A DNA stretch of 64,000 nt from Capsicum annuum (taxonomy: Eukaryota > Streptophyta > Magnoliopsida > Solanales > Solanaceae). This document shows positions 1 through 10,680 of the stretch, piece after piece; position 1 is the first letter of the stretch; the number at the start of each line of letters is the position of its first letter. Location: NCBI RefSeq assembly GCF_002878395.1, contig NC_061118.1:88201910-88265909 (forward strand). The letters run 5' to 3'. Under the pieces are notes generated by a model. It was not told the origin of the DNA. It ran no database searches and saw only the letters and a program-made list of their open reading frames with translations. The position numbers and the translations under genes were made by a program.

Positions 1-2
1 TC

Positions 3-1481
3 GTGTGCAAGAAAGACGGTTCTCTCAGGATGTGTATTGATTATTGTCAACTCAATAAGGTCATGGTCAAGAATAGATACCCTCTTACCAAGATTGATGA
101 TCTATTCGAACAACTTCAGGGTGCCAGTTACTTCTCTAAGATAGACCTTAGATCAAGCTATCATCAGCTCAGAGTTAGAGAATGTGACATTCCGAAGACA
201 GCTTTCCGTACTTGGTATGGTCACTTCAAATTTTTAGTCATGTCAATTGGTCTTACCAATGCCCCAGTTATGGATTTGATGAACCGTGTGTTCAAGCAGT
301 ACTTGGACATATTTTTCATAGTCTTCATAGATGATATTTTGGTCTATTCTCTTACAGAGCGTGATCATGCAGACCATCTCAGGATTGTTCTTCTGACTCT
401 CAGGGATCACTAATTATTTGGTAAGTTCAGCAAGTGCGAATTTTAGCTAAGATCAGTATCATTCCTTGGCCATATTATTTCTGGTGATGGCATTAGAGTA
501 GATCCTCAGAAAATTGAGGCAGTAAGAAACTGGCCTAGACCCGTACCTCCATCAGATATTACGAGTTTCTTGAGTTTGGCTGGCTATTATAGATGGTTTG
601 TCGAGGGATTTTCTTCTATTGCATATCCCATGTATAGATTGACTCAGAAAAAGATTAAGTTTCAGTGGTCAGATTCATGTGAGAAGAGCTTTTAAGAGTT
701 GAAGACTCGACTCACCTCCACTCCAGTTCTACCTATTCCAGATGGTTCAGACGGTTTTGTAGTCTATTGTGATGTTTTCAGAGTGGGTTTAGGTTATGTC
801 CTCATGCAGCAAGGTAAGGTCATAGCCTATGCCTCCAGACAGTTAAAGCCACATGAGAAGAATTATCCTACTCATGATCTTGAGTTAGCAACGGTAGTTT
901 TTGCCTTAAATATTTGGAGGCATTATCTCTATGGAGTTCATGTAGATTTCTTCACAGACCATAAGAGCCTCCAGTATGTCTTTTCCCAGAAAGATCTCAA
1001 TCTTCGCCAGAGAAGGTGGTTAGATCTCTTGAAGGATTATGACATAAGTGTTCTTTATCATCCGGGCAAGGCCAATGCTCTTAGTCAACTCTCCATGGGT
1101 AGTATTTCTCATGTTGAGGATAGTAAAAAAAAGATGGCTCAGGAGATCCATCAGCTTGCTAGACTAGGCTTTCGCTTAGTCGATTCTTCAGAGGGTGGTG
1201 TATGTGTTCATAGTAGTTCAGAGTCATCTCTAGTTTTTGAGGTGAAAGAGAAACAAGACAGGGATCCTAGCCTTGTCAAGCTTAAAAACTCAGTTCAGAA
1301 TCAGAAATTTGAGGTTTTCTCCCAAGGGGAAAATTGTGTTCTTCGTTGTCAGGGTCGTCTATGTGTTCCAGGTGTAGATGAATTGAGGCAGCAAATTCTT
1401 GTAGAAGCGCATGGTGCACGATACTCTATTCATCCATGGGCCACTAAGATGTACCGTGATATGTGGAAGATCTATTGGTAG
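3..1481 (+). pseudogene. Chromovirus pol: reverse transcriptase and RNase H, broken
   Basis: The frame starts inside RT ([10 protein letters not shown]) and shows the catalytic box FIDDILVYS near 325-350, so both catalytic aspartates are present. About two codons are missing where relatives have [10 protein letters not shown] (here NAPVMDLM, near 265). A TAA at 411-413 ends the first open frame, and more in-frame stops follow near 445 and 692. From 699 the connection/RNase H domain is readable: [13 protein letters not shown], the segment ending in [14 protein letters not shown], and [12 protein letters not shown]. It ends at TAG 1479-1481 as the integrase zinc-finger region begins. In the active element this enzyme copies element RNA to cDNA. 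Several stops make it non-functional. Confidence 0.9.
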
Positions 1482-1483
1482 AG

Positions 1484-2692
1484 TGGGATGAAGAGAGATA
1501 TTGCAGAGTTTGTGGCTAAGTGATCCACATGTCAGCAGGTTAATATAGAGCATCAGAAACCTAGTGGTTCCATGCAAGAGTTCACCATTCCTACTTGGAA
1601 GTGGGAAGAAATTAACATGGACTTCGTGACAGGTTTGGCTAAAACTCGTCATCAACATGATTCATTCTGGGTCATTATACATAGAATGACCAAGTCAGCT
1701 TATTTCCTTCCTGTTTGTACTTCTTATTTTGCTGAGGTTTATGCAAACTCTATATCAGGGAGTTAGTCAGATTACACGGTGTTCCATTATCTATCATCTC
1801 AGACAGAGGTACCCAGTTCACTTCTCACTTTTGGAAAGCATTCCAAAAGGGTCTCGATTCCTAAGTCCATCTCAGCACAACATTTTATCCTCAGACAGAT
1901 GGTCAAGAAGAGAGGACCATTCAGACTCTTAAAGATATTCGAAGGGCATGTGCAATTGACTTCAAGGGAAGTTGGGATGACCACTTGACTTTGATTGAGT
2001 TTGCATACAACAATAGCTATCATTCTAGTATTCAGATGGCTCCATTTAAAGCTCTCTATGGTAGGAGATGTAGATCTCTGATTGGTTGGTTCGAAGTTAG
2101 TAAGGCCTCAATCATAGGTCCTGACTTAGTATTCGACGCCTTAGAGAAAGTTCAGTTGATCAGAGAGAAACTCCGGGTTGCTCAGAGCCGACAAAAGTCC
2201 TATGCAGATGTTTGTAGAAAGGATCTTGAGTTTGAGGTCAATGACTATGTCTATCTTAAGATCTCTCCCATGAAAGGAGTGAAGAGGTTCGGCAAGAAAG
2301 GAAAACTCAGTCCACGGTATGTTGGTCCCTTCAGAATTCTTTGTCGCTTCAATAAGGTAGCTTATGAGCTTGAGTTGCCTTCATATATAGCCTCAGTCCA
2401 TCCAGTCTTCCATGTCTCTTTGCTAAAGAAGTGCATAGGTGACCCAACAATTGTTGTCCTTATTCAGAGCATCGACATTCAGAACAGCCTCTCTTATCAA
2501 GAGATTCCAGTCGAAATATTAGATTATCAGACTTGTAGATTGAGGAACAAAGAAGTCCCTCTAGTCAAGGTTCTTTGGCAAAATCAGTCTCATGAGGGAG
2601 CTACTTGGGAAGAAGAAGCAGATATGCGTACCAAGTATCCTCACCTCTTCCCTGCCAATTCAGATCAAGCTCAAGGTAACAGTTCTCCTTAA
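1484..2692 (+). pseudogene. Chromovirus integrase core, C-terminal domain and chromodomain, broken
   Basis: This continues pol after the stop at 1479-1481. The HHCC zinc finger is visible but its first Cys codon is TGA (1521-1523; the next Cys is in STCQQ). The first catalytic Asp lies in WEEINMDFVTGL (about 1600-1635). TAG at 1764-1766 and frameshifts to about 1985 destroy the rest of the core. From 1985 the frame is open to 2692 and reads [16 protein letters not shown], then ALYGRRCRS, a basic SH3-like region, and a chromodomain-like end ([20 protein letters not shown]). Chromodomains in this position are thought to guide integration to chromatin marks. Enough frame breaks are present to rule out function. 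Confidence 0.88.
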
Positions 2693-2919
2693 GCTTATTA
2701 AGTTTCATGTTCATGTTTCCAGTATAAACTTGGTACCTATTAACCGTTTCATACTTAGTCATGCATTCATGTATCAGTTGTCCGTGCATCAGATATGCAC
2801 GAGTTTAGTATGTTTAGCATGTCAGTCAAGAGATCAAGTTTCAGTTCTTCATGTTCAGTTCAGGTTCTATTGTCTTGTATCCCTTCTCAGTAAATTCTTA
2901 TTCAAGGACGAATGTTCCT

Positions 2920-2930
2920 AAGGGGGAGAT
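2920..2930 (+). promoter_or_regulatory. Polypurine tract of element 1
   Basis: AAGGGGGAGAT lies two bases before the LTR start (TGTAATACCCC at 2933). This is the position and composition expected for the plus-strand DNA primer. It follows the non-coding 3' leader 2693-2919, in which I see no gene. Confidence 0.8.
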
Positions 2931-3270
2931 ATTGTAATACCCCACATGTTTCTAATATTGTGATTCATACTTGAGTAAATGACTTACCATGAATATCCTA
3001 GTGATAGGATAGCTTATGATGCATTAAGCATGTTCATATGAGTCACTTAAGGTAATAAAAGTTAAGAGTTTTTGAATCCATCAAGTTTTAGTGTTCGATT
3101 TTGCAAGGGTAATATTTGAACGAGTATAACTCGATGTTAATGTGGTATTTTGGCTGATTTAGACCCACAAAATATTACAAAATCAAATTAGCTTTCCAAT
3201 GATACCAATTTCGCCTTAATCTAATACCTGAGCGAAACGTTATGCCCATTTTCATGAGAGACAGTAAGTG

Positions 3271-3403
3271 TAGGCGATTGGTTAGGCGCCGCCTAACCCA
3301 AGCATAGGCGATTGGTTAGGCGCCACCCAACCCAAGTATAGGCGATTGGTTAGGCGCCGCCCAACCCAAGTATAGGCGATCACTTGGGGGCCGTCTAAGT
3401 CTA
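3271..3403 (+). repeat. 34-bp tandem array with internal palindrome in the LTR
   Basis: Units starting at 3271, 3305, 3339 and 3373 (last one partial and diverged) repeat exactly every 34 bp. Each carries a self-complementary GC-rich core (GGTTAGGC..GCCTAACC in the first unit) that could fold into a short hairpin. It lies about 55 bp upstream of the TATA-like box at 3456. Confidence 0.9.
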
Positions 3404-3455
3404 TTCCAGGTGTCGAAAACACTCCGTCTTGAGTTATTTTAAAGGTAATTAAGTC

Positions 3456-3464
3456 TTTAAATAC
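3456..3464 (+). promoter_or_regulatory. TATA-like box of element 1 LTR
   Basis: TTTAAATAC, followed by a C/T-rich stretch, just downstream of the palindromic array. It is a plausible core promoter of the LTR. No transcript evidence is available. Confidence 0.4.
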
Positions 3465-4980
3465 TCCTTACACGTCCCTAAACTTAACCCTATGAAATAT
3501 ATATCTTCTAAACATACTAAAACCCTATTTTCATCTCAAAGCTCATCATCCAAGAGCACTGAAGGAGAAAAACAACTAGGGTTGCATAATTAAGCTTGAA
3601 GATCCGATTTCAAGGAAATTCCTCCGTCAATCATCAAGAATCTTCCTTCTAAGGTATGAGTAGTGTTCATCCACGGATTCCTTTCGTCCATGGAGTTCAA
3701 GAATCAATCTTTAAAATACAAAATCTTGGTTGATTGTGGTGATATGATCATACCCATGTTGATGCTTGTTTGTTTTCCTCTTTTTCATTATAAAGTATGA
3801 TTTCTATATTATTGGGTGTTGATGATCATGTTGTTGATATTGGGTGATTCCCAAGATGGAATCTTTATATTTTTTTGTGAATTCATGATATCATATGAGC
3901 TGGAAACATGTAAATTTGGTTGTTCATGATGTATAATTTGATGATTTCACCTATGCTTAAGATGTGCATGTAAGGTATTTGATAAAATGCCTAAGGAACT
4001 AGAAATCATGCAATATAGCTAAATTGTGACTAAGTGAAGGATTCATGATATGCCCTTAGGTTCTAATGACTTGTATGTTGTTAATGTGCCTTGTTAATGT
4101 TGTTGGAATACTCATGAACTATTCTTATGAGATTATGCTATGTTTACTTGCAAATCCTACTTATGAACAAGATGTATGATAGCTATGCAATCCACATGAA
4201 CTTCCATGCCATTGGTATGTGTTGCCAATATGATTATACAATGAACATGATATTAAGATTGTGCAAGTACTTCCATGTGATATGAAATCCTTTCCATGCA
4301 ATACATTGTTGATAACCATGCTTAGTATGAGATCCCTACTTATGATATTATAAATTATGGACTCTACTCTTATGATCAAGTCAGTCATGTGTGTTAGTTT
4401 CCTTTTGATCGAGTCCAGGGGGTACTTGTACCCAAAAACTATAGCTGTGTGCCTAAATCCATGTCACGTTTCATGATATCCGAACTCAAGCTATGATTCC
4501 ATAGACTTCAGTCAGTCATGTGACTCAGGAAAATCTTATGATCTTAGTCAGTTGTCAGATATTAGTAATAGTCCGCCAGTCAATGGAATTCAGTAAGATC
4601 AAGTCATGCACAGTCAGTTATTCAAGTCCATTCCCTCTAGATGGGAGTAGAGGTTAGCACCGATTGAACCCAAGGATGGGAACTCACCCACCAGTTCAGG
4701 GTGTGATTCTTAGTAGCAATTCTTGTGTTCCAGAACTACATAGCCTGCATAGGTTGAGACATCTTAACCCGTCAGCTTAGGGTTGATGAGGCGGATTAAC
4801 TCGTCAATTTAGGGTTCCCACCATTCTCATTGAGTACCCGCCAGATAAGGGTTGCTCATAGCTGTCCTTATTAGTGGCGCGGTATTGACACCCATCTAGT
4901 TGGGGCAGAGATTGGACCCCAGCTTAGCCATAACGGCATACACGGGGTATGTCGGTTAAACACTGCTTCCCACAGTTTCA

Positions 4981-5170
4981 GTAACAGTGTCAGTAAAAGA
5001 ACTTAGGGCGTTCTTTAGATTTCAGTATGTACAGGACTATCAGATACAATCATCCATGTTATCAGTTTCAGTATTAGTCTCAGTAAAAAAATTCAGAGCG
5101 TTCTTTAGATTTTAGTATATACAGGACTATCAGATACAGTCATCCATGTTATCAATTTCACTATCAGTCG
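4981..5170 (+). repeat. 90-bp tandem duplication inside the LTR
   Basis: The segment with TTCTTTAGAT at 5011 and again at 5101 is repeated with a 90-bp period, including the shared stretch around ACAGGACTATCAGATACA. Two copies, lightly diverged. Confidence 0.85.
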
Positions 5171-5800
5171 TGACAGTTATCAGTGAACCATGTATTAGCT
5201 TACAAGTCATGCTATCATGTATTCACGGTCCCAGTTTCTATATATATGTGTTTGCATTCCCACGTTCATATTAGTCAGTCAGTGTTGTTCATGCATGAAA
5301 CCCTTTATGTTCAGCCTACCTTCCTCGTATACTCAGTACTCCAGTTGTACTGATGTATTTGCGCTATGGTGCTTTCTTTTCATGTTACACCATAGGTTCC
5401 GAGACACGAGCTCCAGCCCAGCAATAGCGGTAGTGTTCTAGTCGTAGAGACACAGTGAGTCCTCATTGATTCGAGGACAATATGAGTTGATTCATTTATT
5501 TATTCTTCAGTTCAGTTTTACGGAGTTAGTTGGAGACATATTCCTTTAACTCCTTATTCAGACAGTTTAGAGGCTTTTAGATTTACTTTTAGATTTACGT
5601 CCAGATTTAGTTGTTTTGGGTATTTTCACTCACATGATTATATTCAGTTGAACCTTATGGCCTTATAGTTCGATGTATTCCGCATTATTACCTCATGATT
5701 TCCAGTATACAGGTACATATATCAGTCATAGGTTAGCTTGTGGTCCCTCGAGGTCATGAGCACCGTTTAGCATTCTGGTTCAGCAAATTGGGGTGTTACA

Positions 5801-6180
5801 AGAGTAGTATCTCAACAGTGAGAAAATGTTTGACTTCCACGTTCATGACTATAAGGATTCTCTTTGCCTTGGTCCAGCGCTTGCCATGTGGATATAGGCC
5901 CTTCCCTCTAACATATTTAATCACTTCTTCATCCTATTGGAATATAGAAACCAAGTTATCAAATCCCGGACCACCAAAATCAACTAACTTATGGAGATCA
6001 GCGTACCTATCCTTGAAATTGTTGTAAAAGTTGAGGTCCTTTATCCTATCGGCAGCATTATAAGCATCAGGGTACGCTAATTGCCTGCCCCTCATGAGGC
6101 TGAGAATTTCATCAATATATTGTGGTATAAGAAGATAATTTTCAAATAGGTTAGTAATTATAAAGAATAAAAATATAGTG
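5801..6180 (-). pseudogene. Ulp1/C48 peptidase exon, cut at the LTR border
   Basis: The minus strand reads YIDEILSLMRGRQLAYPDAY, then AADRIKDLNFYNNFKDRY, then a stop (TAG, 5934-5936) where relatives have Trp, then YPHGKRWTKAKRILIVMNVE and VKHFLTVEILL. The His in VKHFL is the probable catalytic His of the C48 His-Asp-Cys triad (inference). Coding sequence ends exactly at 5801, where the chromovirus LTR ends. The Asp and Cys parts are not in this window; they should lie beyond the element's other end. Confidence 0.7.
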
Positions 6181-6224
6181 GAAAGTATCTGATGCAGAGG
6201 GTTCTCTGAATTAGTTCATGGATT

Positions 6225-6320
6225 ACTCAGCCAATGCAACTTATGCAACAGATGTGTATTATGTTTCAACACAATACCAAGCTGTTGCAATAGATTACAT
6301 ATCTGCTGTGTAGATTTTTC
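6225..6320. repeat. 21-bp palindromic repeat, cluster 1 (intronic)
   Basis: Several TGCAACAGAT / CTGTTGCAATAGAT variants lie between the linker exon and the peptidase exon of the Ulp1 gene. Confidence 0.65.
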
Positions 6321-6365
6321 TTCATGGAGTAGATTAGAGGGCTAGGTTAGCAAATGTAAACTTAC

Positions 6366-7208
6366 ATTGTCCTCGTACCACTCACGCATATTTATCATAT
6401 TCGTGAAGTCTTTGGCGACCAATGAATGTATGGTGTATTCTTTTTGAACATTCTTCCTGCCATTTATGATTTCTTGCACTTCTTTCTTCTTCTCCTTGCC
6501 AAGTTCCGCGAATATGTTCACCTTCTTCATTGGCCCCTGAACTTTAACAACTCTTGGAGCGGGAGGAGTCGCAATTTTTTCTATTTTCAGAACGAAGAGA
6601 ATTTGTCTAATTTTTCTTCTCTTCCTCCTAACCGCCACTGTAGGAGTGCATAGATCCCTCATTTTATTGGATGGTATGACACCCCTCCTAGATTTCAACT
6701 CCTCAGCAGCTTCAGCAATAGCTTCTAGCTTTTCAAGGAGTGTATCTTCTCTATCCTTGCACACTTTGCATTTATAATGAGAATATGAGGGTGAAGAGGG
6801 GTGAGAAAGACCACTGTAAGGGTGGAAGGGACCGGTGTAGGGGTGAGAGAAACTATGTAAGGGGTGTTTTCAAAAGTATTTATCTTTTCCTGAGCACCAA
6901 CATGCTCATAATCACGACTGGCAGAAGCAACAGTATCAGGATGGTTATCACCATCATAAACAACCCCACCAGCAACACCCCAGAAGAAGCACCCGGATCT
7001 ATTGCAGTTTGAGGTTGGTCGTGAAGAGCTTCAATATTAGGCTGACCTTGCCTAACTGCTCTTCTTATGGATGTTGTTCCAGCCAATTCCTTCTTTATTA
7101 ACTCCACCGTTGGGTCTTTTTTGTATCAACATGACCCAGAGTAAGAAAAGAATCATCCCCAGCTCATCAACGGTAGACACGATCCAAGGATGGACAACCT
7201 ATAAAAAA
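6366..7208 (-). pseudogene. Linker exon of the DUF1985/Ulp1 gene
   Basis: Reading down from 7208: VVHPWIVSTVDELGM, a frame slip, VELIKKELAGTTSIRRAV, EALHDQPQTAIDPGASSG, a further frame change, then Ser/His/Pro/Tyr repeats (SHPYTGPFHPYSGLSHP), the Cys motif CKVCKDRED, a helix (LLEKLEAIAEAAEELKSRRG) and a basic tract. It ends REWYEDN directly before a GTAAGT splice donor (minus strand, first base at 6365). That donor supports genuine splicing of the ancestor. The linker is probably disordered. At least two frameshifts are present. Confidence 0.65.
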
Positions 7209-7254
7209 GACAAGAGGCATTTAAATTATATAATAATAATTTGCAGTCAGTTGG

Positions 7255-7565
7255 GTTACATAGATGTTAACACAACTAACTTATGCAACAGACGATCTAG
7301 CTGTCGCAACAGCTGATCAGTATGTCTCAACAGATTGACAATATGTTGCATCAGATTGCATGTCTATTTTATAATTTACATCAGATGGGTAATCTGTTGA
7401 GTCGGGTTCATAGAACCAGAGCAATAGATGGTTAATCTATTATGAAATATGGATCTTCTGTCGCAACAGATTACCCATCTATTGGACCAGCTGCAGTTGA
7501 CGGGTAATCTGTTGCAATAGATGACCCATTTTTCATAACAGATAGAACATCTATTTCAATATCTT
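7255..7565. repeat. 21-bp palindromic repeat, cluster 2 (intronic)
   Basis: About a dozen degenerate copies of ATCTGTTGCAACAGAT in both half-site orientations, in an intron of the Ulp1 gene. Examples are TCTGTCGCAACAGAT near 7450 and ATCTGTTGCAATAGATG near 7508. Confidence 0.75.
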
Positions 7566-7599
7566 TCTTTGAGACAAATTATTTTAGTTGAAAGAAGAC

Positions 7600-7745
7600 G
7601 TACTACATTATCTGGAGGGTTAAAGAGATCAGCCTCCTTAATATATTTTTTGTTGCTCTTTGTTACAGTGAACCACCTAAGGATACTTGGATGAGAAACC
7701 TTATTCGGATAATCCTTAAACTACTTTCGGAGGGAAGGAATGGCT
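7600..7745 (-). pseudogene. Short second exon of the DUF1985/Ulp1 gene
   Basis: The minus strand reads KVSHPSILRWFTVTKSNKK followed by YIKEADLFNPPDN, a stretch I recall between the DUF1985 domain and the linker in related genes. Both flanks are AT-rich and look intronic; the downstream one holds the palindromic repeat cluster 7255-7565. Confidence 0.55.
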
Positions 7746-7841
7746 TAACATGCCCAAACCTAAAAAATATAAACAGGAAGTAAGAAAAATAAGTCATAAT
7801 AACTATATTTAATATAAATTAATGGATGAGTAAAAATAGTG

Positions 7842-8787
7842 ATAAATTTTACTATGAAAGCCCAGGAAAAGTAGTATAATATGATCGTCTTTGGGGATAG
7901 ATTTATTAGTAAATATTCGACAGTCAAGTAGTAGCTATCATATCCCCAGGGATAATCATTGAATTTCCCAAAATCATTAGCAAGCACCAATAAATTATGT
8001 TCTATGACTTTCTTGATATCTCTTGCCAATAAAACGGAATGGACAAACCAAACTAAGAACAATTTCTCCCTGTAGTGCTTTGGTATATTTTTATTCTCGA
8101 GATCCTCCATCAAATCCTCCCCTTTGTATCTAGGTCCAACAATGCCCAACAACCCATATTTTTTTACCTTGCATTTGTTGGACCCTTTGTGGGGTGTTTC
8201 CTTGATGAGAGGTTCTTCTGAACAATCTCATCTCAAGCTCATCACTATGGAAAACTCTTTCAATCCAAGAAAAAATCGGCATACCACAACAGTTGATCCA
8301 GACTTCATCCATCTTTTTTTCCCTCCTTCCCTACATACTTGATCCTGTGCTTAAAAAGGCTATATATCATGCTCATTGGGAAACGAAAAGTGCAGTACTC
8401 AGATAGCTCAAGAAAGTATGCAAAGTAGCTCTTCTTAAAAAATCCATCTATGTTTTCATTCTTCATAATACTCCTAAGTTCATCAAAAGGTTTCCCCAAC
8501 TGACATTTAAGTACAAGATCACCAAATACTACGTTAGGGTTATTCATCGGCATCGCAACTCGAAACTTGTCAATACTAATGATTTTGATAGAATCATGCT
8601 GGGATTTCAATATTATTTCATGCCTTATTAGTAAGAAGGAGTTATCACTTTTCTCGGCTTCATTTTGCCGTGACTGAGATTGTTCTGGAAGTTCCTCCAA
8701 ATCTATCTGTACTCTAGCCTTTTTTGTTTGATGATCAGAAGTTGATCCACTTTTTCCACTTTCAGTTTCTATTCTTTTAGGAGACAT
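7842..8787 (-). pseudogene. First exon(s): N-terminus and DUF1985 domain
   Basis: It begins MSPKRIETESGKSGS at 8787, then a helical region (FFKKSYFAYFLELSEYC) up to about 8305. A frame change leads to MDEVWINCCGMPIF (8312 downward), and another to MLGIVGPRYKGEDLMEDL (8152 downward). The last frame has the hallmark block LVWFVHSVLLARDIKKVIEH, then DYPWGYDSYYLTVEYLL, which I take as DUF1985. In an intact gene these three frames would be one. The fusion to Ulp1 is typical of plant transposon-borne peptidase genes. What the domain does is not known to me. Confidence 0.72.
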
Positions 8788-8889
8788 CTTTTAAGTATAA
8801 ACAATAGAAAAATAAAAAATACATTGCATTTGATGTTTGTGTAATTTAAAAAAAGGTAAGACAAATTTCAATAAATTATTCTATGCCAC

Positions 8890-9000
8890 ATTACAAAAAA
8901 ATACTCCAACGTATAATCCACCAGTTGGAACATATGGAGAATCTATTTGAAGACCTATTTAATATCTCCCAACAGATCTTCCACCCATTGTAACAGATGG
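8890..9000. repeat. 21-bp palindromic repeat, cluster 3
   Basis: Degenerate half-sites (CCAACAGATC, TGTAACAGATGG) lie just upstream of the DUF1985 gene start. Confidence 0.45.
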
Positions 9001-9180
9001 ACCACCACCACCAGAACCAATGTCACCATAAATGCCTCTAAGACCACCACTATTGCCACCAATACTAATACCAACACCAAGACCACCGACACCACCAAAA
9101 ACACATACACTGACACCACCAACAACATCTACCAATAATACCACAAATACCATCCAACAATACCACGACAATCAACAAAA
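9000..9180. repeat. ACC/ACA-rich low-complexity tract
   Basis: The plus strand is dominated by ACCACC, ACACCA and AATACC triplets. Open frames here (Thr-rich on plus, Gly/Val-rich on minus) are simple by-products and not genes. Confidence 0.8.
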
Positions 9181-9675
9181 CACTGAGACAAAAAATAGGA
9201 TTTTCTAGGGTGCTTCCTACCTTTTTAGCATTAAAACACAAAATTGTTAACTCATTCTCGAAATAATACAACTAAAAGTCTTTTTTTTTTTACTATTAAC
9301 TAAAAATCCCTAATTTTTAGAACAAATGTAGAACTATTATCGAATTCTGTTACCTATGAAGACAGGAAAAAATGGATACAAGCGAGAATAAAGTCGAAAA
9401 TAACAACTCTATGGTCGGAAATAGGAAGAAAATCGATCTATTTTGAAGGGTTGAGCAATATGTTGAGTAATTGTTATCTGTATTTTTTAGAAAGAGAGAG
9501 AGAGGAGTGATAACTTGAGATTTGAAATGAGAAAAAGTTTTTCCTGTAAATGGATGATTTGTATGGGTTGATTTGTAATTTTGGAAAAGAATGACAAGTT
9601 TTAAAATTGTTAATTTGGTCCGAATCGATCTTAATTAACTTTTAAAATTTCAAAAGATATAGTTTTTAAAATATT
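9181..9675. other. AT-rich spacer, no gene seen
   Basis: A T-homopolymer near 9280 and a short GA run near 9493. No coding frame or known element recognised. Confidence 0.6.
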
Positions 9676-10378
9676 AAGTTAATGAGAGCTCATTTCAACT
9701 CAGAGTGATTGATCGACGACACGGGTCGGGATGAACTCAATACCAACACCATGCAAATGCAATGACTCAATTGAAGTTGTTGTTGACCCTGTGAGCTTAT
9801 TCATTCATACCTAGCTCCTCCTAAATCAATGTAGGTACTATAATTAATGTTAAAATTAAGTTAATGAGAACTTATTTCAACTTAGAGTGATCGATTAACG
9901 ATTCGAGTTGGGATGAACGTGATACCAATACCATGCAAATGCAATGACTCAATTAAAGCTGTTGTTGACCCTGAGAGCTCATTAATTCATCCCTAGTTCC
10001 ACCTAAATCAATGTAGGTACTATTATTAATTTAATATTAAGTTAATGAGAACTCATTTCAACTCAAAGTGATCAATCGATGACTCGGGTTGGGATAAATG
10101 CAATACCAACACCATGTAAATACAACGACTTAATTGAAGTTGTTATTGACCATGTGAGCTCATTCATTCATCCCTAGTTCCACCTAAATTAATGTAGGTA
10201 CTATTATTAATGTTAACATTAAGTTAATGAGAACTCATTTCAATTCTGAGTAATTGATCAACGACTCGGGTCGGGATGAACGCAATAACAACACATGCAA
10301 ATGAAATAACTAAATTAAAGTTGTTGTTAACCCTGTGAGCTCATTCATTCATCCCTAATTCCACCTAAATTAATTGTA
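9676..10378. repeat. About 182-bp tandem repeat, nearly four copies
   Basis: The landmark AAGTTAATGAGA occurs at 9676, 9858, 10039 and 10221, spaced 182, 181 and 182 bp. Each unit carries the same blocks: CATTTCAA, a GACTCGGGT-like box, ACCATGCAAATGCAATGACT (or variant), GTTGTTGACCCTG, and TCATTCATTCATCCCTAG. The unit is close to nucleosome-scale satellite length. No coding sense. The array ends directly at palindromic-repeat cluster 4. Confidence 0.9.
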
Positions 10379-10379
10379 A

Positions 10380-10680
10380 TAAAATCTGTTGCAACAAACA
10401 ATTGAGTTATTGAATATTTTCAAACAAATAATCATATCTGTTACACTAGATGACATATCTGATTTAATTATCAAATAGACATTTGCATCTGTTGTGACAG
10501 ATGACTGAGCTATTGGAAATTTTCAAATAGATATTGATATCTGTTGTAATAGATGGCATATCTGATTTAGTTATCAAATATACATTTGCATCTGTTGTCA
10601 CAGATGACTGAGCTATTGGGATTTTTCAAACAGATGAAAATATATTTATATCTATTACAATAGAAAATACATCTGTTTAA
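10380..10680. repeat. 21-bp palindromic repeat, cluster 4, with a 93-bp higher-order period
   Basis: Copies of ATCTGTTG..CAGATG alternate with GACTGAGCTATTGG spacers. The block starting ATTTGCATCTGTTG recurs at 10491 and 10584, a 93-bp period. Confidence 0.8.

Larger units (their letters stand above)
1..5800 (+). mobile_element. Ty3/gypsy chromovirus, 3' portion (element 1)
   Basis: The window opens inside the reverse transcriptase of a plus-strand LTR retrotransposon. Order seen: RT, RNase H, integrase with chromodomain, polypurine tract, 3' LTR. That order and the C-terminal chromodomain place it among plant chromoviruses; the long LTR suggests the Tekay/Del group (inference). The 5' LTR, gag and protease lie left of the window. 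The element is dead: stops and frameshifts break pol many times. Its right edge at 5800 abuts coding sequence of a DUF1985/Ulp1 gene, so it inserted into that gene. Confidence 0.9.
2933..5800 (+). repeat. 3' LTR of chromovirus element 1 (2,868 bp)
   Basis: It starts TGTAATACCCC and ends GGGGTGTTACA, a perfect TG..CA end pair within an extended inverted repeat apart from one base. The left edge follows the polypurine tract; the right edge meets Ulp1 coding sequence. Inside are a 34-bp tandem array (3271-3403), a TATA-like box at 3456, and a duplicated segment of 90-bp period (about 4981-5170). The other LTR is outside the window, so age and target duplication cannot be measured; the first five flanking bases on the right are AGAGT. 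Confidence 0.9.
5801..8787 (-). pseudogene. DUF1985/Ulp1-peptidase-type transposon gene, truncated by LTR insertion
   Basis: This minus-strand multi-exon gene reads from the Met at 8787 towards 5801. Order: low-complexity N-terminus, DUF1985-type domain, a short exon, a disordered linker with HPYTGPFHPYSG-like repeats and a Cys pair (KCKVCKDRED), then the start of a C48/Ulp1 cysteine-peptidase domain. It matches my recollection of Solanaceae genes carrying DUF1985 plus Ulp1, which in plants often travel in Mutator-like elements (family knowledge). Frameshifts near 8310 and 8150, an in-frame TAG at 5934-5936 and loss of everything after 5801 show it is dead. Two introns are filled with the 21-bp palindromic repeat. 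Exon borders are approximate. Confidence 0.75.

Noticed and set aside
6740..7316. Plus-strand frames over 6740-7316
   Set aside because: Shadows of the minus-strand Ulp1-gene linker, which reads as recognisable protein.
8959..9271. Gly/Val- and Thr-rich open frames
   Set aside because: They follow an ACC/ACA low-complexity tract and have no conserved features.
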